A stretch of DNA of 64,000 bases from Caballeronia sp. NK8 (GCF_018408855.1 NZ_AP024323.1:806001-870000), one strand, 5' to 3'; positions 34,241 to 43,519 are shown, counted from the first letter of the stretch. Notes: generated by a model not told the origin, from the letters alone. Program-made: numbers and translations.

Positions 34241-34426
34241 GTTAAAAATGAGAATTGTCCTAGCTGCTCGAAACCGCGCCCTTGACGGCTATCAACGCGC
34301 TTCGACCCGCGCGGGAACATCCGCGGAGAGCTTGCGCATTGACAAGTGCGCGCCGCTACGCCGCACTATTGCGGGCCCGCGCCTTGCTGAGATCCCGAAA
34401 AGTGCAGAACAAATGGGAGGCAGCAG

Positions 34427-34720
34427 ATGAGACCCACACTCAGCACCTACGGACGCATGGCGGGGATTCTGCTCGGCGGCATGCTGGCCGCCGTGGCGAG
34501 TGCCCAGCAGGCGCCGGGCAAACCGAACAAGCTCGACTACGACAGCACGCCCGCGTATCAGGAGAAAAACGTCACGCCGCCCGCGGCAGCCGCCGCGAAC
34601 GCCAGCGACGCGTTGAAGACGCGACCGGGCAAGACGTCATCGGGCAAGGGCGCCGCGCCCGACCGGCCGAACGGTCTCGGCTTCGACGCGGGCGCGAACA
34701 GCATGGGCAAAAAGCAGTGA
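34427..34720 (+). CDS. Small exported hypothetical protein
   Basis: 97 aa. Signal peptide (about 1-26, ending ASAQQ) and a polar, Lys/Gly/Pro-rich mature part without recognisable domain (KPNKLDYDSTPAYQEKNVTP). GGGAGG stands eight bases before the ATG. Periplasmic; function unknown. Convergent with the next gene. Confidence 0.75.
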   Translation: MRPTLSTYGRMAGILLGGMLAAVASAQQAPGKPNKLDYDSTPAYQEKNVTPPAAAAANASDALKTRPGKTSSGKGAAPDRPNGLGFDAGANSMGKKQ

Positions 34721-34736
34721 TGCGACGTCGCCGCGA

Positions 34737-35249
34737 TCAGGCGTCGGCGGGCTTGCCCGGCCACGGCCAGGTCGAATAACGCGACGTTTTCGACTTGCTC
34801 TTTTTCTGCGGAACCGACGGCGCCGCGGCCTCGTGCGCCGGCGCCGCGCTTTCCGCGACATCCGGCAACGCTTCGCCGAACCACGGCACCTCCTTTCGCC
34901 GCTCTTCTGCGTAGGCATCCCAACCCTTCGCGTTATCGGCGAAGAGATCGTGCTTGACGGTGTTGGCGAGCATCGGCCGATTCAGCGTTTCGTCGAGCAG
35001 TGCCTTCGGCCATACGAAGAACGCACCCGACGCGCGCCGGATGAAATCGCGCGGCGTCATCTTTTCGTCGATGAAGCCGAGCAGCGTGAAGCCCGCGAGC
35101 GCGTCGTTGCCCTTCACCGCTTCGCCGATGCTCGCGTATTCGTCGGCGCATTGGCTCAGGCAAAACACCGACTCCAGCACATCGCCCAGATGCAGAAGCA
35201 ATGCGCGTCGTTCGTAGGGATCTTGCGTGGCGGTCTGTTGTTTCGTCAT
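34737..35249 (-). CDS. Conserved-looking hypothetical protein
   Basis: 170 aa, cytosolic, mainly helical, with an acidic centre and a basic C-terminal tail (QKKSKSKTSRY). No family recognised. Codon use matches neighbouring genes, supporting a real gene. Stand-alone on the minus strand. Confidence 0.65.
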   Translation of the reverse strand: MTKQQTATQDPYERRALLLHLGDVLESVFCLSQCADEYASIGEAVKGNDALAGFTLLGFIDEKMTPRDFIRRASGAFFVWPKALLDETLNRPMLANTVKHDLFADNAKGWDAYAEERRKEVPWFGEALPDVAESAAPAHEAAAPSVPQKKSKSKTSRYSTWPWPGKPADA

Positions 35250-35353
35250 TCGCTGTTCCGATATGTCGAGGGTGGATTCTGCGGCGCGCGTACTGCCGGG
35301 CGCGCCGCGTTCATCTCAATTTTAACGAACCCGTCGCGACGCCGTCGTCACGA

Positions 35354-36322
35354 TCACTTCGTGAAGCGTGTGCGAAAGCTCAGCCGATAGTCATTCGGCG
35401 ACACACCGAGCCGCCGCGCGAACACGAGCCGCATGCGATCCGCCGTGCCGAAGCCGCAATCCCAGGCGACGGTTTTCAGCGGCGTGTCGCTGCTCTCGAG
35501 CATATTGCGGGCCGCGTCGACGCGCGCGCGTTCGACGAACTCGTGCGGCGTCATCTGCGCGAGCTGCACGAACGCGCGCGCGAAGTTGCGTTCGCTCATG
35601 CCGGCGACGCTCGCCAGTTGCGCGACCGCCAGCCGCTCGCCGATATGCTCCATCACGTAAGCCTGCACCTTCGCGACGGGCGACGTTTCATCGGCGGGCG
35701 CGCTGAGATACGGGCTGAACTGCGACTGGCCGCCGCGCCGCTGCGCGAACACGACGAGACGCTTCGCCACCGCGAGCGCGACCTGCGCGCCGTGATCCTC
35801 GGCGACGAGCGCGAGCGCGACATCGATGCCCGCCGTCACGCCCGCCGACGTGACGAGATTGCCGTCGCGCATGTAGATGCGGTCCAGTTCGACACGCGCG
35901 CGCGGAAAACGCTCCGCGAGACGCGGCGCGTTCTGCCAGTGCGTGGTCACGTCGCGGCCGTCGAGCAGACCCGCGTGCCCGAGCGCGAACGCGCCCGTGC
36001 AGATCGAGCCGTAGCGCTCGCAGCGCGATGCGACATCGGTGAGCCAGGCGCTCAGACGCGGATCGGGTGCATCGACGGGAAGACTCGGGCCGCCCGCGAC
36101 GAGCGCGGTGCCGAAACGGCGATCCGCTTCGTCGAACGACAGATCCGCGACGAGCCGCGTGCCGTTCGATGCCCGCACGATGCCCTCCTCGGGTCCGACC
36201 AGCGCGATCTCGTAGGCGTCCGATGCGCCAATGAAACCGTTCGCTTCCGCGAAAACGTCGACGGGACCGGCCACATCGAGCGCCTGCACACCCTGGAAGA
36301 TTGCGATCGCAACTGTACGCAT
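35354..36322 (-). CDS. GlxA-type regulator: DJ-1/PfpI domain plus AraC DNA-binding domain
   Basis: 322 aa. DJ-1/PfpI-like sensor domain (about 1-190) with the conserved Cys in YGSICTGAF. AraC helix-turn-helix pair (about 215-315) with AQLASVAGMSERNFARAF and ...AWDCGFGTADRMRLVFARRLG. ATG at 36322 selected because it opens the DJ-1 domain; weak ribosome-binding site. Divergent from the HD hydrolase gene at 36516, its likely target. Confidence 0.88.
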   Translation of the reverse strand: MRTVAIAIFQGVQALDVAGPVDVFAEANGFIGASDAYEIALVGPEEGIVRASNGTRLVADLSFDEADRRFGTALVAGGPSLPVDAPDPRLSAWLTDVASRCERYGSICTGAFALGHAGLLDGRDVTTHWQNAPRLAERFPRARVELDRIYMRDGNLVTSAGVTAGIDVALALVAEDHGAQVALAVAKRLVVFAQRRGGQSQFSPYLSAPADETSPVAKVQAYVMEHIGERLAVAQLASVAGMSERNFARAFVQLAQMTPHEFVERARVDAARNMLESSDTPLKTVAWDCGFGTADRMRLVFARRLGVSPNDYRLSFRTRFTK

Positions 36323-36515
36323 CGAAAGGAATGTCCGTGATGGGTTCGCTTGGCAGGAGACGACGTGCGACTGGCAGGGTTCGACGCGTCGTTCCGATTG
36401 AGACGTGAAGGCGTTTTGACGAGACTTGAAGGCATCCGGCGCGCTGCGCGATTTTAGCAACGCACAGGCATTCGCGCGCTGGAGCCACTCACACTCACAT
36501 CACGGAGCCACACTC

Positions 36516-37205
36516 ATGAGCGAAATCATCGCAGGCATCAGGATTCCCGACAGTCAGATGGCGCGCGAAGCCACGCAACTCGTGCGCGATACCGAACCCG
36601 ACCTGCTCTATCATCATTCGCGCCGCGTGTTCCTGTTCGGCGCGCTCGCCGGCGAGCGCAAGCAACTGAAGTACGATCCGGAGTTGCTCTATATCGGCGC
36701 GATGTTCCACGACATGGGTCTCACCGAAGCGTACAGCAGCCCGCACGATCGCTTCGAAGTCGATGGCGCGAACGCGGCGCGCGATTTCCTGCGCCAGCAC
36801 GGCATCGTCGAATACGACATCGAGCAGGTATGGGACGCGATCGCGCTGCACACGACGCCGGGCATTCCGCAGTACAAGAAGCCGGTCGTCGCGCTGGTCA
36901 CGGCGGGCGTGGAAATGGACGTGCTCGGCCTCGCCTACGACGAATTCAGCGCCGATCAACGCAGGCTCGTGGTTGCGGCGCATCCGCGCGAGGCGAACTT
37001 CAAGGAGGGCATCATCGATGCGTTCGCGAAGGGCACCATCGACAAGCCCGAGTCGACGTTCGGCAACGTCAAAGCAGATGTGCTCGCGTTGAAAGACCCG
37101 AACTACAAGCGGCTGAACTTCTGCAGCATCATCCTCGGCTCGGCGTGGAACGACCAGCCTCACGATCATGCGACGTGCCGCAATCCGGCGCATCAGCACG
37201 CATGA
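36516..37205 (+). CDS. HD-domain phosphohydrolase (cyanamide hydratase-like)
   Basis: 229 aa. Metal ligands of the HD superfamily: H in YHHSRR, HD in AMFHDMGL, and D in the later region. The general layout resembles fungal/bacterial cyanamide hydratase-like HD proteins. Cytosolic. ATG follows CGGAG by nine bases. Substrate unknown. The divergent GlxA-type regulator suggests inducible expression. Confidence 0.85.
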   Translation: MSEIIAGIRIPDSQMAREATQLVRDTEPDLLYHHSRRVFLFGALAGERKQLKYDPELLYIGAMFHDMGLTEAYSSPHDRFEVDGANAARDFLRQHGIVEYDIEQVWDAIALHTTPGIPQYKKPVVALVTAGVEMDVLGLAYDEFSADQRRLVVAAHPREANFKEGIIDAFAKGTIDKPESTFGNVKADVLALKDPNYKRLNFCSIILGSAWNDQPHDHATCRNPAHQHA

Positions 37206-37207
37206 AG

Positions 37208-37918
37208 TCATCGACAGACGCGGTACGGTCCCATGTCGACGTGAAAGTGCGTCTTGTGCAGCGCGTTGTAGTCGGGACCGAGCGTCGTGTCGAATGAACG
37301 GCATGCGCCTTCGTGGACGCGGCGAAGGAACTGGCCGTCGGGCGACGCTGCATCGTCCCAGCGCGCAAGCGTGATGCGGCGTCCGTCGTCGAGCACGAAA
37401 CCCGTCAGGTCGATGGCGTTCGCGCTCGCGTGCTGGCTCAATGCCGCGTCCTGCTGATGATTCACGTTGCGGCACGCATAGCTGCCGACATGTTCGATGC
37501 GCGCGACGCGTTTGCCATACGTATCGAGCGCGGCGGGCTGGAGATACTGATGCGCGAAATACGCCATGCCGAGCGCGAGCGGACAGGTCGCGAGAAACGG
37601 CGCGCTGAAGCGCAGATCGTCGGCCTGGGTGACGCGCACCACGTCCGCGAGCGCGCAGCCGCCCGGCCCGGTCGCATCGGCCATCTCGCGATAGGCGAGA
37701 CCGGAGCGCGCGAGCGAGGCATCGCAGCGTTGCGCGTCGTGCATCGTGCGCCATAGCTTGAAGCGCGTGAGCGGACCTTGCGGCGCGCGCACGTCGAGCG
37801 GCGCGAATGGATCGTAGCGCGCGGGCAGCGCGACGCGCTTCGAATACACCGCGTAAGCGAACGCGACCACGCCGATCAGCGACGCCAGCAACAGCCACGC
37901 GACGATGCGTGCGATCAC
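37208..37918 (-). CDS. Extensin-like domain membrane-anchored protein
   Basis: 236 aa. One N-terminal membrane anchor (about 4-26). The extensin-like domain (about 55-236) has C-terminal His-rich HASANAIDLTGF and THFHVDMGPYRVC, typical of the bacterial ExtC/DUF extensin group related to peptidoglycan peptidases. Periplasmic. GTG start at 37918. The stop lies three bp after that of the HD gene (convergent). Confidence 0.87.
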   Translation of the reverse strand: MIARIVAWLLLASLIGVVAFAYAVYSKRVALPARYDPFAPLDVRAPQGPLTRFKLWRTMHDAQRCDASLARSGLAYREMADATGPGGCALADVVRVTQADDLRFSAPFLATCPLALGMAYFAHQYLQPAALDTYGKRVARIEHVGSYACRNVNHQQDAALSQHASANAIDLTGFVLDDGRRITLARWDDAASPDGQFLRRVHEGACRSFDTTLGPDYNALHKTHFHVDMGPYRVCR

Positions 37919-37927
37919 GCGAAGCGC

Positions 37928-38971
37928 TTACGCGTCGTCGGCCGCGTGCGCGGCGTTGACGCGTTCGGCGAGTTTCGCGTCGTAGCTCGAATGCACGTGC
38001 ACGCGTTTCTTCTCGGGATACGCATACGAATACGCCTTGCGCAGCGCGAGGGATGCCTCGTGAAAGCCCGACAGAATGAGCTTCTGCTTGTTCGGATAAT
38101 TGGCGATATCGCCGACCGCGAAGATGCCCGGCCGCGACGATTCGTAATTCGACGTATCCACTTCGATGCGCCCGCCGCGCACATCGAGATTCCAGGTCGC
38201 GATCGGACCGAGTTCCGAGACGAGGCCGTACAGCGCGACGATCTTGTCCGCCGCGAGATCGGTCGCGCCTTCGACCTGCTTCACGCGCACGCCGCGCAAT
38301 GTGCCTTCGGGCGCGTCGAGCGATTCGATCATGCCGACGACGAACTCCATTTCGCCCGCTTCGACCGCGCGCTTCATCGTCGCGACGGAATTCGCCGCCG
38401 CCGAAAAACCGTTGCGCCGATGCACGAGCGTGAGTTTCTTCGCGATGTCCTTCAATGCAAGCGCCCAGTCGAGGGCCGAGTCGCCGCCGCCCGCGACGAT
38501 GATGTTTTTGTCGGCGAAATTCGCCGCGCGCGAGACGCTGTAGTGGATGTCCTTGTCTTCGAGCGCGGCGGCTTCGGGCAATTGCAGCCGCTGCGGCACG
38601 AAGGCGCCGTTGCCCGCGGCGATGAGGATCGCGGCGCAGTCGAAGGTCATGCCGCCTTCGGTGGTGACGGTCCAGCGATGATCGTTGTCGTGTTGCGTGA
38701 CGGATTGCACGCGCTGATCGAGATGGATCGGGACATCGAAGGGGCGAATCTGCTCCAGCAACCTGTCGACGAGTTCGCGCGCGGTGCATGAGGGGATCGC
38801 GGGGATATCGTAGATGGGCTTGTCGGGATAGAGCTCGATGCATTGTCCGCCGATGCGGCCGAGCGTATCGACGATCTGGCATGTGAGACCGATCACGCCG
38901 GCTTCGAAGGCGGCGAATAGCCCTACTGGGCCCGCGCCTATGATCAGGACGTCGGTTTTGATTGCTTCCAT
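37928..38971 (-). CDS. Ferredoxin/flavodoxin-NADP+ reductase (thioredoxin-reductase-like type)
   Basis: 347 aa. FAD site IIGAGPVGLFA near residue 10, GGQCIELYPDKPIYDIP, NADPH site VAGGGDSALDWA, and a C-terminal FAD segment (GIFAVGDIANYP). It passes electrons between NADPH and ferredoxin or flavodoxin. ATG at 38971 preceded by AAGGAAAA. The frame stays open far upstream through the frameshifted immunity gene, but residues before this ATG do not belong to the family. Ten bp separates it from the extensin-like gene. Confidence 0.9.
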   Translation of the reverse strand: MEAIKTDVLIIGAGPVGLFAAFEAGVIGLTCQIVDTLGRIGGQCIELYPDKPIYDIPAIPSCTARELVDRLLEQIRPFDVPIHLDQRVQSVTQHDNDHRWTVTTEGGMTFDCAAILIAAGNGAFVPQRLQLPEAAALEDKDIHYSVSRAANFADKNIIVAGGGDSALDWALALKDIAKKLTLVHRRNGFSAAANSVATMKRAVEAGEMEFVVGMIESLDAPEGTLRGVRVKQVEGATDLAADKIVALYGLVSELGPIATWNLDVRGGRIEVDTSNYESSRPGIFAVGDIANYPNKQKLILSGFHEASLALRKAYSYAYPEKKRVHVHSSYDAKLAERVNAAHAADDA

Positions 38972-39116
38972 TTCGGTTTCGCTTTTCCTTGGTCTGCTGG
39001 TTTTTTCAGCATTCTTTGGGTCACGATACAGAAAGGTCTTGCTTGCAGCAATCAAGTCCCTGTTGGGGTAGCGGCGATTTTTATTGCTCCGTTTGGCTTG
39101 TGCGGCTTCTGTCCGA

Positions 39117-39592
39117 CTACGGGTAAGCGTTCGTACCGTCGACCCTGACGATTTTCCATGCGTCACCGGATTGTTGTAGAACGACGATGAGGCCATCTTG
39201 TCCGTCGATCCGAGCATTACCGGTACGATCATCGCACCCGCGAGTTCAAAACCGGGAAGCGTGACGATATTGACGGACCAATCATGTTCGTCATAGTCCT
39301 GCACCTTCACGAAGTAGTCGGTGTCTCCGGGTAGTCGGTTGTGGCGATAGTCATTTCTGAGTCGGTCAACCGTCTCTTTTGCAACGTATTGGAAGATGCC
39401 GTTGTCCAGCAGCGGAAACTTCGCTTTGGCCTGTTGCCCGATATACCACGTGTAGAACGCCTTGACTTCTTCGTCGGGCGCGGCGACGCGGATTTGGGCA
39501 TGCGCGATCGAGTGGAAAACGACGCTCACTACGAGCGCCAGTACGAGGAAGACGCGCGTAAATATCTTGTTCACGTCGCGAGCCTTACTCAT
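39117..39592 (-). pseudogene. DUF3828-like periplasmic immunity gene, frameshifted
   Basis: The start (ATG 39592) encodes a signal peptide (NKIFTRVFLVLALVVSVVFH...AHAQ) and a DUF3828-like region with FYTWYIGQQAKAKFPLL and YVAKETVDRLRND. At about 39215-39235 the frame is lost. The natural C-terminus (RIDGQDGLIVVLQQSGDAWK, then IVRVDG, ending TAG at 39117-39119) continues in another frame. A single-base loss fits. The gene overlaps the effector by 8 bp; cytosolic effector plus periplasmic partner is the pattern of amidase effector/immunity pairs. Either a sequencing error, a dying gene, or recoding. Confidence 0.65.
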
Positions 39593-39962
39593 GCCGGTAA
39601 ATCTGAAAAGCGGGTCTTGCCGTCCGATAGGCTGGACCGGGATAAAACCCGTCAGTGCCGCCGCGCTGCCGGAAATCCGACACCCACGAATGGCCGTCGA
39701 ACATCGCCATGTGTCCATGCGGATGCCCAGGCGCAGGCTGGATGACAACGACGTCTCCACGTTGCAGCGCTACGACGTCTGAAACCTCCGAAAACCCCGA
39801 CGACTCCAGTATCGGTCCATAGTCCTTTGCGGAATGCGTAGTCGTGAGCGTGACACCGCCATGTTCAATTGCACGGCGCACGTATCGCGCACAGTTACCG
39901 GTGCTATGACGTTGCGCCTGGATATCGGCGTAATTCGCAGCGGCATTCTTGTCAAACGGCAT
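39585..39962 (-). CDS. Probable peptidoglycan amidase effector (NlpC/P60-CHAP-like, Tae-type)
   Basis: 125 aa without signal peptide. Cys24 in STGNCARYVRRAIEHGG, GDVVVIQP, His84 in HGHMAMF and Asp96 in WVSDF form a cysteine-amidase arrangement as in type VI secretion amidase effectors. These cut peptide bonds in the wall of rivals after delivery. ATG at 39962 has AAAGAG nine bases upstream; an ATG three codons earlier also exists. The overlapping downstream gene is a likely immunity partner. No type VI genes lie in the window, so this would be an orphan pair. The islet is AT-richer than its surroundings, suggesting transfer. Confidence 0.7.
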   Translation of the reverse strand: MPFDKNAAANYADIQAQRHSTGNCARYVRRAIEHGGVTLTTTHSAKDYGPILESSGFSEVSDVVALQRGDVVVIQPAPGHPHGHMAMFDGHSWVSDFRQRGGTDGFYPGPAYRTARPAFQIYRHE

Positions 39963-40323
39963 GCTAAACATCTCTTTATGGAATGAGAGTTCCACATGCT
40001 ATAGGTGTCTCTGTCCGAATTGCAATGTCGGAAATACGAGAAAACTGGCACGTTCAAGATAGGATACCTACCAAACACTTGCCACGCCTCGAAGCCGATC
40101 ATTCTTGCGGCCACCAGTCAACTTTTTGGCGGAGGAACTTTCGGAAACTTCAACTGTACCCGAGCATGTCGAGTAGCTAACCTGCGTTCAGACATGCGCA
40201 GTGAGGCAGTGTGCTGCTCGTGCTTGCACCTCTTGCCGCATCATCGAATGCTTCTTTGGATCTGCCGCAAAGAAAACAATTGCTGCAAAATCAGGATTCC
40301 CTAGAAGCAAAACCAAACCACAC
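39963..40323. other. 361-bp AT-richer gap
   Basis: No supported gene on either strand; only short frames with no family features. Base composition is clearly lower in GC than the flanks. It may be the remnant of inserted DNA carrying the effector pair. Confidence 0.5.
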
Positions 40324-41130
40324 TCACCTGCCCGCATTCAACTCCCGCGCATAATACATCGCCGCCGCATCGATCTCCTCAGCGGTCATATTCCGCGCCA
40401 CATTGCGCATGACCTCATTGATATCATTCGTCCGCGTCCCGTTGGCAAACGCAACCAGCTGCGCTTTCGTATAAGCCGCCGGCAGGCCATCGAGCCACGG
40501 ACTGCCCGCCTTGTTATCGATGCCCCCATGACACGCCGCGCAAGGCGCGATATTACGCATCGGCGATCCATGCGCCACGATCGCCGGTGCAAGCGCATCG
40601 CTCACCTTGCGCTGCGCGGGCGGGCGCGGCAGGCTCGCGTAATACGCCGCGAGATCGCGCATATCCTGATCGCTCAGGTTCATCGCCATCGGCGACATCA
40701 CCGCGTTCGTACGCGCGCCCTTCTGAAAATCGATCAACTGCTTGTAGATCACCGACCCATACTGCCCCGCGAGATTCGGCGAATTGGCGTCGCTCATGCC
40801 GCGCTCGCCATGACACATCGTGCAGCGCAAGGCCAGCGTCGCGCCGCGCCCGACAGAATTCGCGCTCACGTTCACGAGCAATTGCGGCGTCACTTCGACG
40901 CTCGTCAGCTTCATCTTCGGCTCGACGGTCGTATCGCCCGCATACCAGTTGCGCGGCACGCCCGCCGCGCTGCAGATCGCGTTCCAGATGCCGGTGAAGG
41001 ACGCATCGCGCTGCGCCGAGGGCAGCCACACGAAGCCGATCAACGCCGATACCACCGCGATCGCAATCGTCCCCAGCACGCTGACCGTGAACCAGCGGTT
41101 GCGGAATGTGAAGAGGCGTTCTTCGCTCAT
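40324..41130 (-). CDS. Membrane-anchored diheme cytochrome c (c4-like) of the ba3 oxidase operon
   Basis: 268 aa. N-terminal anchor (about 13-33), two heme-attachment motifs CTMCH and CAACH, each in a class I cytochrome domain with later axial Met candidates. Periplasmic electron donor to the adjacent oxidase. The ATG at 41130 overlaps the subunit I stop as ATGA, so they are coupled. It is the last gene of the oxidase operon. Confidence 0.88.
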   Translation of the reverse strand: MSEERLFTFRNRWFTVSVLGTIAIAVVSALIGFVWLPSAQRDASFTGIWNAICSAAGVPRNWYAGDTTVEPKMKLTSVEVTPQLLVNVSANSVGRGATLALRCTMCHGERGMSDANSPNLAGQYGSVIYKQLIDFQKGARTNAVMSPMAMNLSDQDMRDLAAYYASLPRPPAQRKVSDALAPAIVAHGSPMRNIAPCAACHGGIDNKAGSPWLDGLPAAYTKAQLVAFANGTRTNDINEVMRNVARNMTAEEIDAAAMYYARELNAGR

Positions 41131-42752
41131 CGCTGCGCTCCGATCGGCACCGCGGGCACCGCCGTGTCCGAACGCGCGATGAGCTGCGCGATCGGATAGC
41201 CGTAGTTGACGAGCGTGAGGCCGATCATCAGCACGAGCCACAGCGCGAAACTGTTCAACGCCACCGGAATGGTGCGCGGCTCATGCACGGCGCGGCTGAA
41301 GCGGAACTCCTCGACCGTGACCTGCGGCGCGCGATGCGCCTTGATCAGCACGATGAAGAACAGCACCGCCGACACCACCAGAATGAATCCGCCCAGCACC
41401 GAAATCGCCACCGACAAACCTTGCGCGGCGATCTCCGGATCGTTGTAGTCGTAGAACGCCATGCGCCGCGGCATCCCCAGAATGCCGACGAAATGCCACG
41501 GAAACGTCAGCACGATCATGCCGATAAACCACAGCCACAATTGCCAGCGCATCAGCTTCAGGCTCTGCAACGCGCGGCCCGTCAGATGCGGCCACAGGTC
41601 ATACGCGATCGCAAAGTACATGATGACGATCGCGCCCGCGAAGATCAGATGAAAGTGGCCCGTCACCCATTGCGTGTTGTGCACGGTCGAGTCGAGCTGA
41701 TAGCTCATGTTGATGAGCCCACCCGCGCCGCCGAAGCCGAGCATCACGAAGGAGAACGCGACGGCGAGCATCATCGGGTTATCCCATGGCAGCGCCTTGA
41801 TCCAGCCGAGCGGCCCGCGTCCGCCGCGCAGCCGCGCCGCGATCTCCACCGATGCGCAGATCGTGAACACCGTCAGCAGCGTCGGCACGGCGACGAGCGC
41901 GGTAAACACCGAATGCATGAACTTGAAGCCAGAGCCCACTTGCGGATCGGCGAACAGATGGTGAATGCCGATCGGCATCGACACGACGAGGAACAGGATG
42001 AACGAAATGCGCGCCATCGCATCGCTGTAGAGCCGGCCGCCGATCGCGCGTGGAATGATCGTGTAGTACGCGATATAAGCGGGCATCAGCCAGAAATAGA
42101 CGATCGCGTGCAGCGTCCACGAGAAGAACACGCGCGCGAGCCCCGCGTCGATGGTCGATTTCCAGCCGAGCGCGACGGGCAGGATCATGAAGAGCACTTC
42201 GATCGCCGCGCCGACCGCCGTCCAGCCCCACAGATACGCGCCCGCCACTGTCGCGAACATCGCGAGCGGCACCGGCTTGCCACGGTTCTCGCGCTTCCAT
42301 GACGCGAGATTCACCGACATCAGCGCGACCCACACCCACGAGCCGACGACGACGAGCACCACGCCGATGTAGTAGAACGCGTTGCCGATCATCGGCGGAT
42401 AGAAGGTGTAGAGCACCGAGGCGAGTCCCATCGCGACGGGCACCATCGCGACGACCGCGCCGACGGCGACGAGCCAGAAGCCGAGCCACGCCCAGCGCAG
42501 GCCGACCAGCGGACGCTTCAGCGCAAGCTCGGAGACCGCGTAGCCGAAGCCCATCGCGATCAGCGTGGGAAAGACGTAGCCCATCGCGGAGCCGTGCGCG
42601 GTGACCGAGCGATAGTAGATTTCCGGATTCTGCAGCCACGGATGCAGCGGGCTGCGCACGAGCATCTGCCACGCGCCGAGCAAGAGCGCGACGCCGAAGG
42701 CGATGAACGCCAGCCAGAAATGCGCGAGGACGAGGCGCTTGCTATTGAACAC
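41127..42752 (-). CDS. ba3-type cytochrome oxidase subunit I
   Basis: 541 aa with about 13 transmembrane helices. Heme-copper motifs: HxxxY cross-link in HAIVY, CuB histidines in GIHHLF, and heme ligands in GHFHLIF. The short sequence and pattern fit B-family (ba3-like) oxidases, which have high oxygen affinity and simple proton channels. GTG start at 42752 with GGAGAG six bases upstream. It overlaps subunit II by 11 bp and the cytochrome c by 4 bp. Confidence 0.9.
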   Translation of the reverse strand: MFNSKRLVLAHFWLAFIAFGVALLLGAWQMLVRSPLHPWLQNPEIYYRSVTAHGSAMGYVFPTLIAMGFGYAVSELALKRPLVGLRWAWLGFWLVAVGAVVAMVPVAMGLASVLYTFYPPMIGNAFYYIGVVLVVVGSWVWVALMSVNLASWKRENRGKPVPLAMFATVAGAYLWGWTAVGAAIEVLFMILPVALGWKSTIDAGLARVFFSWTLHAIVYFWLMPAYIAYYTIIPRAIGGRLYSDAMARISFILFLVVSMPIGIHHLFADPQVGSGFKFMHSVFTALVAVPTLLTVFTICASVEIAARLRGGRGPLGWIKALPWDNPMMLAVAFSFVMLGFGGAGGLINMSYQLDSTVHNTQWVTGHFHLIFAGAIVIMYFAIAYDLWPHLTGRALQSLKLMRWQLWLWFIGMIVLTFPWHFVGILGMPRRMAFYDYNDPEIAAQGLSVAISVLGGFILVVSAVLFFIVLIKAHRAPQVTVEEFRFSRAVHEPRTIPVALNSFALWLVLMIGLTLVNYGYPIAQLIARSDTAVPAVPIGAQR

Positions 42753-43308
42753 AGGACACTCTCCGCGAAGCGACCGGCACCTTGTCGGCCATCTGCATGA
42801 ATTCGGCGCGATCGACCACCTTCACATGCGCCCACATGTTCTGATGCCCCGTGCCGCAGTATTCGTGACAGGGCATCAGATGTTCACCAGGCTTGTCGAA
42901 GGTCGTCTTGAAGGTCGAGACATAGCCCGGCTCCAGCATCGAATTGATGTTCGTGTTGGTGATGAGAAACCCGTGGATGACGTCCGAGCTCGTCGCGCGG
43001 AAGGTGATCGGCACGCCCGCCGGCACGACCAGGCATTGCGGCGTGAACGAATACTGCTGCGCGACGATGCGCACCGTCACCGAGCCGTCCGCCTCGGGCG
43101 CGCTGCCGAGATTGCTTTCGATGAATTCGCCCGACACGTGCAGCGTTTCCGGGCGAACCGTCTCGACGCGCGAGGGCGGCATCATCGCCCAGTGCACGCC
43201 GGTATAGACGACCATGCCGACCAGCACGACGACGATCGCGAGAACGAGGATCGCCCAGCGCCGTTCGACCCGTTCGGCGACGTCGTGCGAGCTTCGATTG
43301 ATGGCCAT
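42742..43308 (-). CDS. ba3-type cytochrome oxidase subunit II (CuA)
   Basis: 188 aa. One membrane helix (about 20-42) and a periplasmic cupredoxin domain with the CuA motif PCHEYCGTGHQNMW. It accepts electrons from cytochrome c. It follows the small subunit gene by 18 bp and overlaps subunit I. Confidence 0.92.
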   Translation of the reverse strand: MAINRSSHDVAERVERRWAILVLAIVVVLVGMVVYTGVHWAMMPPSRVETVRPETLHVSGEFIESNLGSAPEADGSVTVRIVAQQYSFTPQCLVVPAGVPITFRATSSDVIHGFLITNTNINSMLEPGYVSTFKTTFDKPGEHLMPCHEYCGTGHQNMWAHVKVVDRAEFMQMADKVPVASRRVSCVQ

Positions 43309-43326
43309 ATGCGATGCCTTATTGAA

Positions 43327-43497
43327 TCACTGGAGCACGCCGCGCGGCAGAAATACGGCGAAGTAGAAGATGAACCACATGCTGATCACGATCGCGGTCG
43401 AGATACCCGCGAGCGCGATCGCGCCCGACGGCCCGCGCTTCACGATCTCGTCGAGCTTCGCGTCTTCCTTCGTGAGTTCGTTCGGGTCTTCGTTCAT
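43327..43497 (-). CDS. 56 aa membrane subunit of the ba3-type oxidase
   Basis: Reading the minus strand from the ATG at 43497 gives MNEDPNELTKEDAKLDEIVK followed by a single membrane helix (about 28-48) and PRGVLQ, stop TGA at 43327-43329. One helix with a charged N-terminus resembles subunit IIa of ba3 oxidases. It fills the gap between the triheme cytochrome gene and subunit II exactly. It is too short for routine gene finding. Confidence 0.75.
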   Translation of the reverse strand: MNEDPNELTKEDAKLDEIVKRGPSGAIALAGISTAIVISMWFIFYFAVFLPRGVLQ

Positions 43498-43519
43498 GGT
43501 GTGATCGATGCCTCGGTAC

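Noticed and set aside
37928..39760. A continuous 610-codon frame covering the immunity gene and ferredoxin reductase
   Set aside because: The reductase family starts at 38971 with its own ribosome-binding site; the upstream part is the frameshifted immunity gene read in the wrong frame and, further up, an antisense-frame stretch of the effector gene.
40005..40304. Open frame in the AT-richer gap upstream of the amidase effector
   Set aside because: No ribosome-binding site, no recognisable domain, composition unlike coding sequence of this genome.
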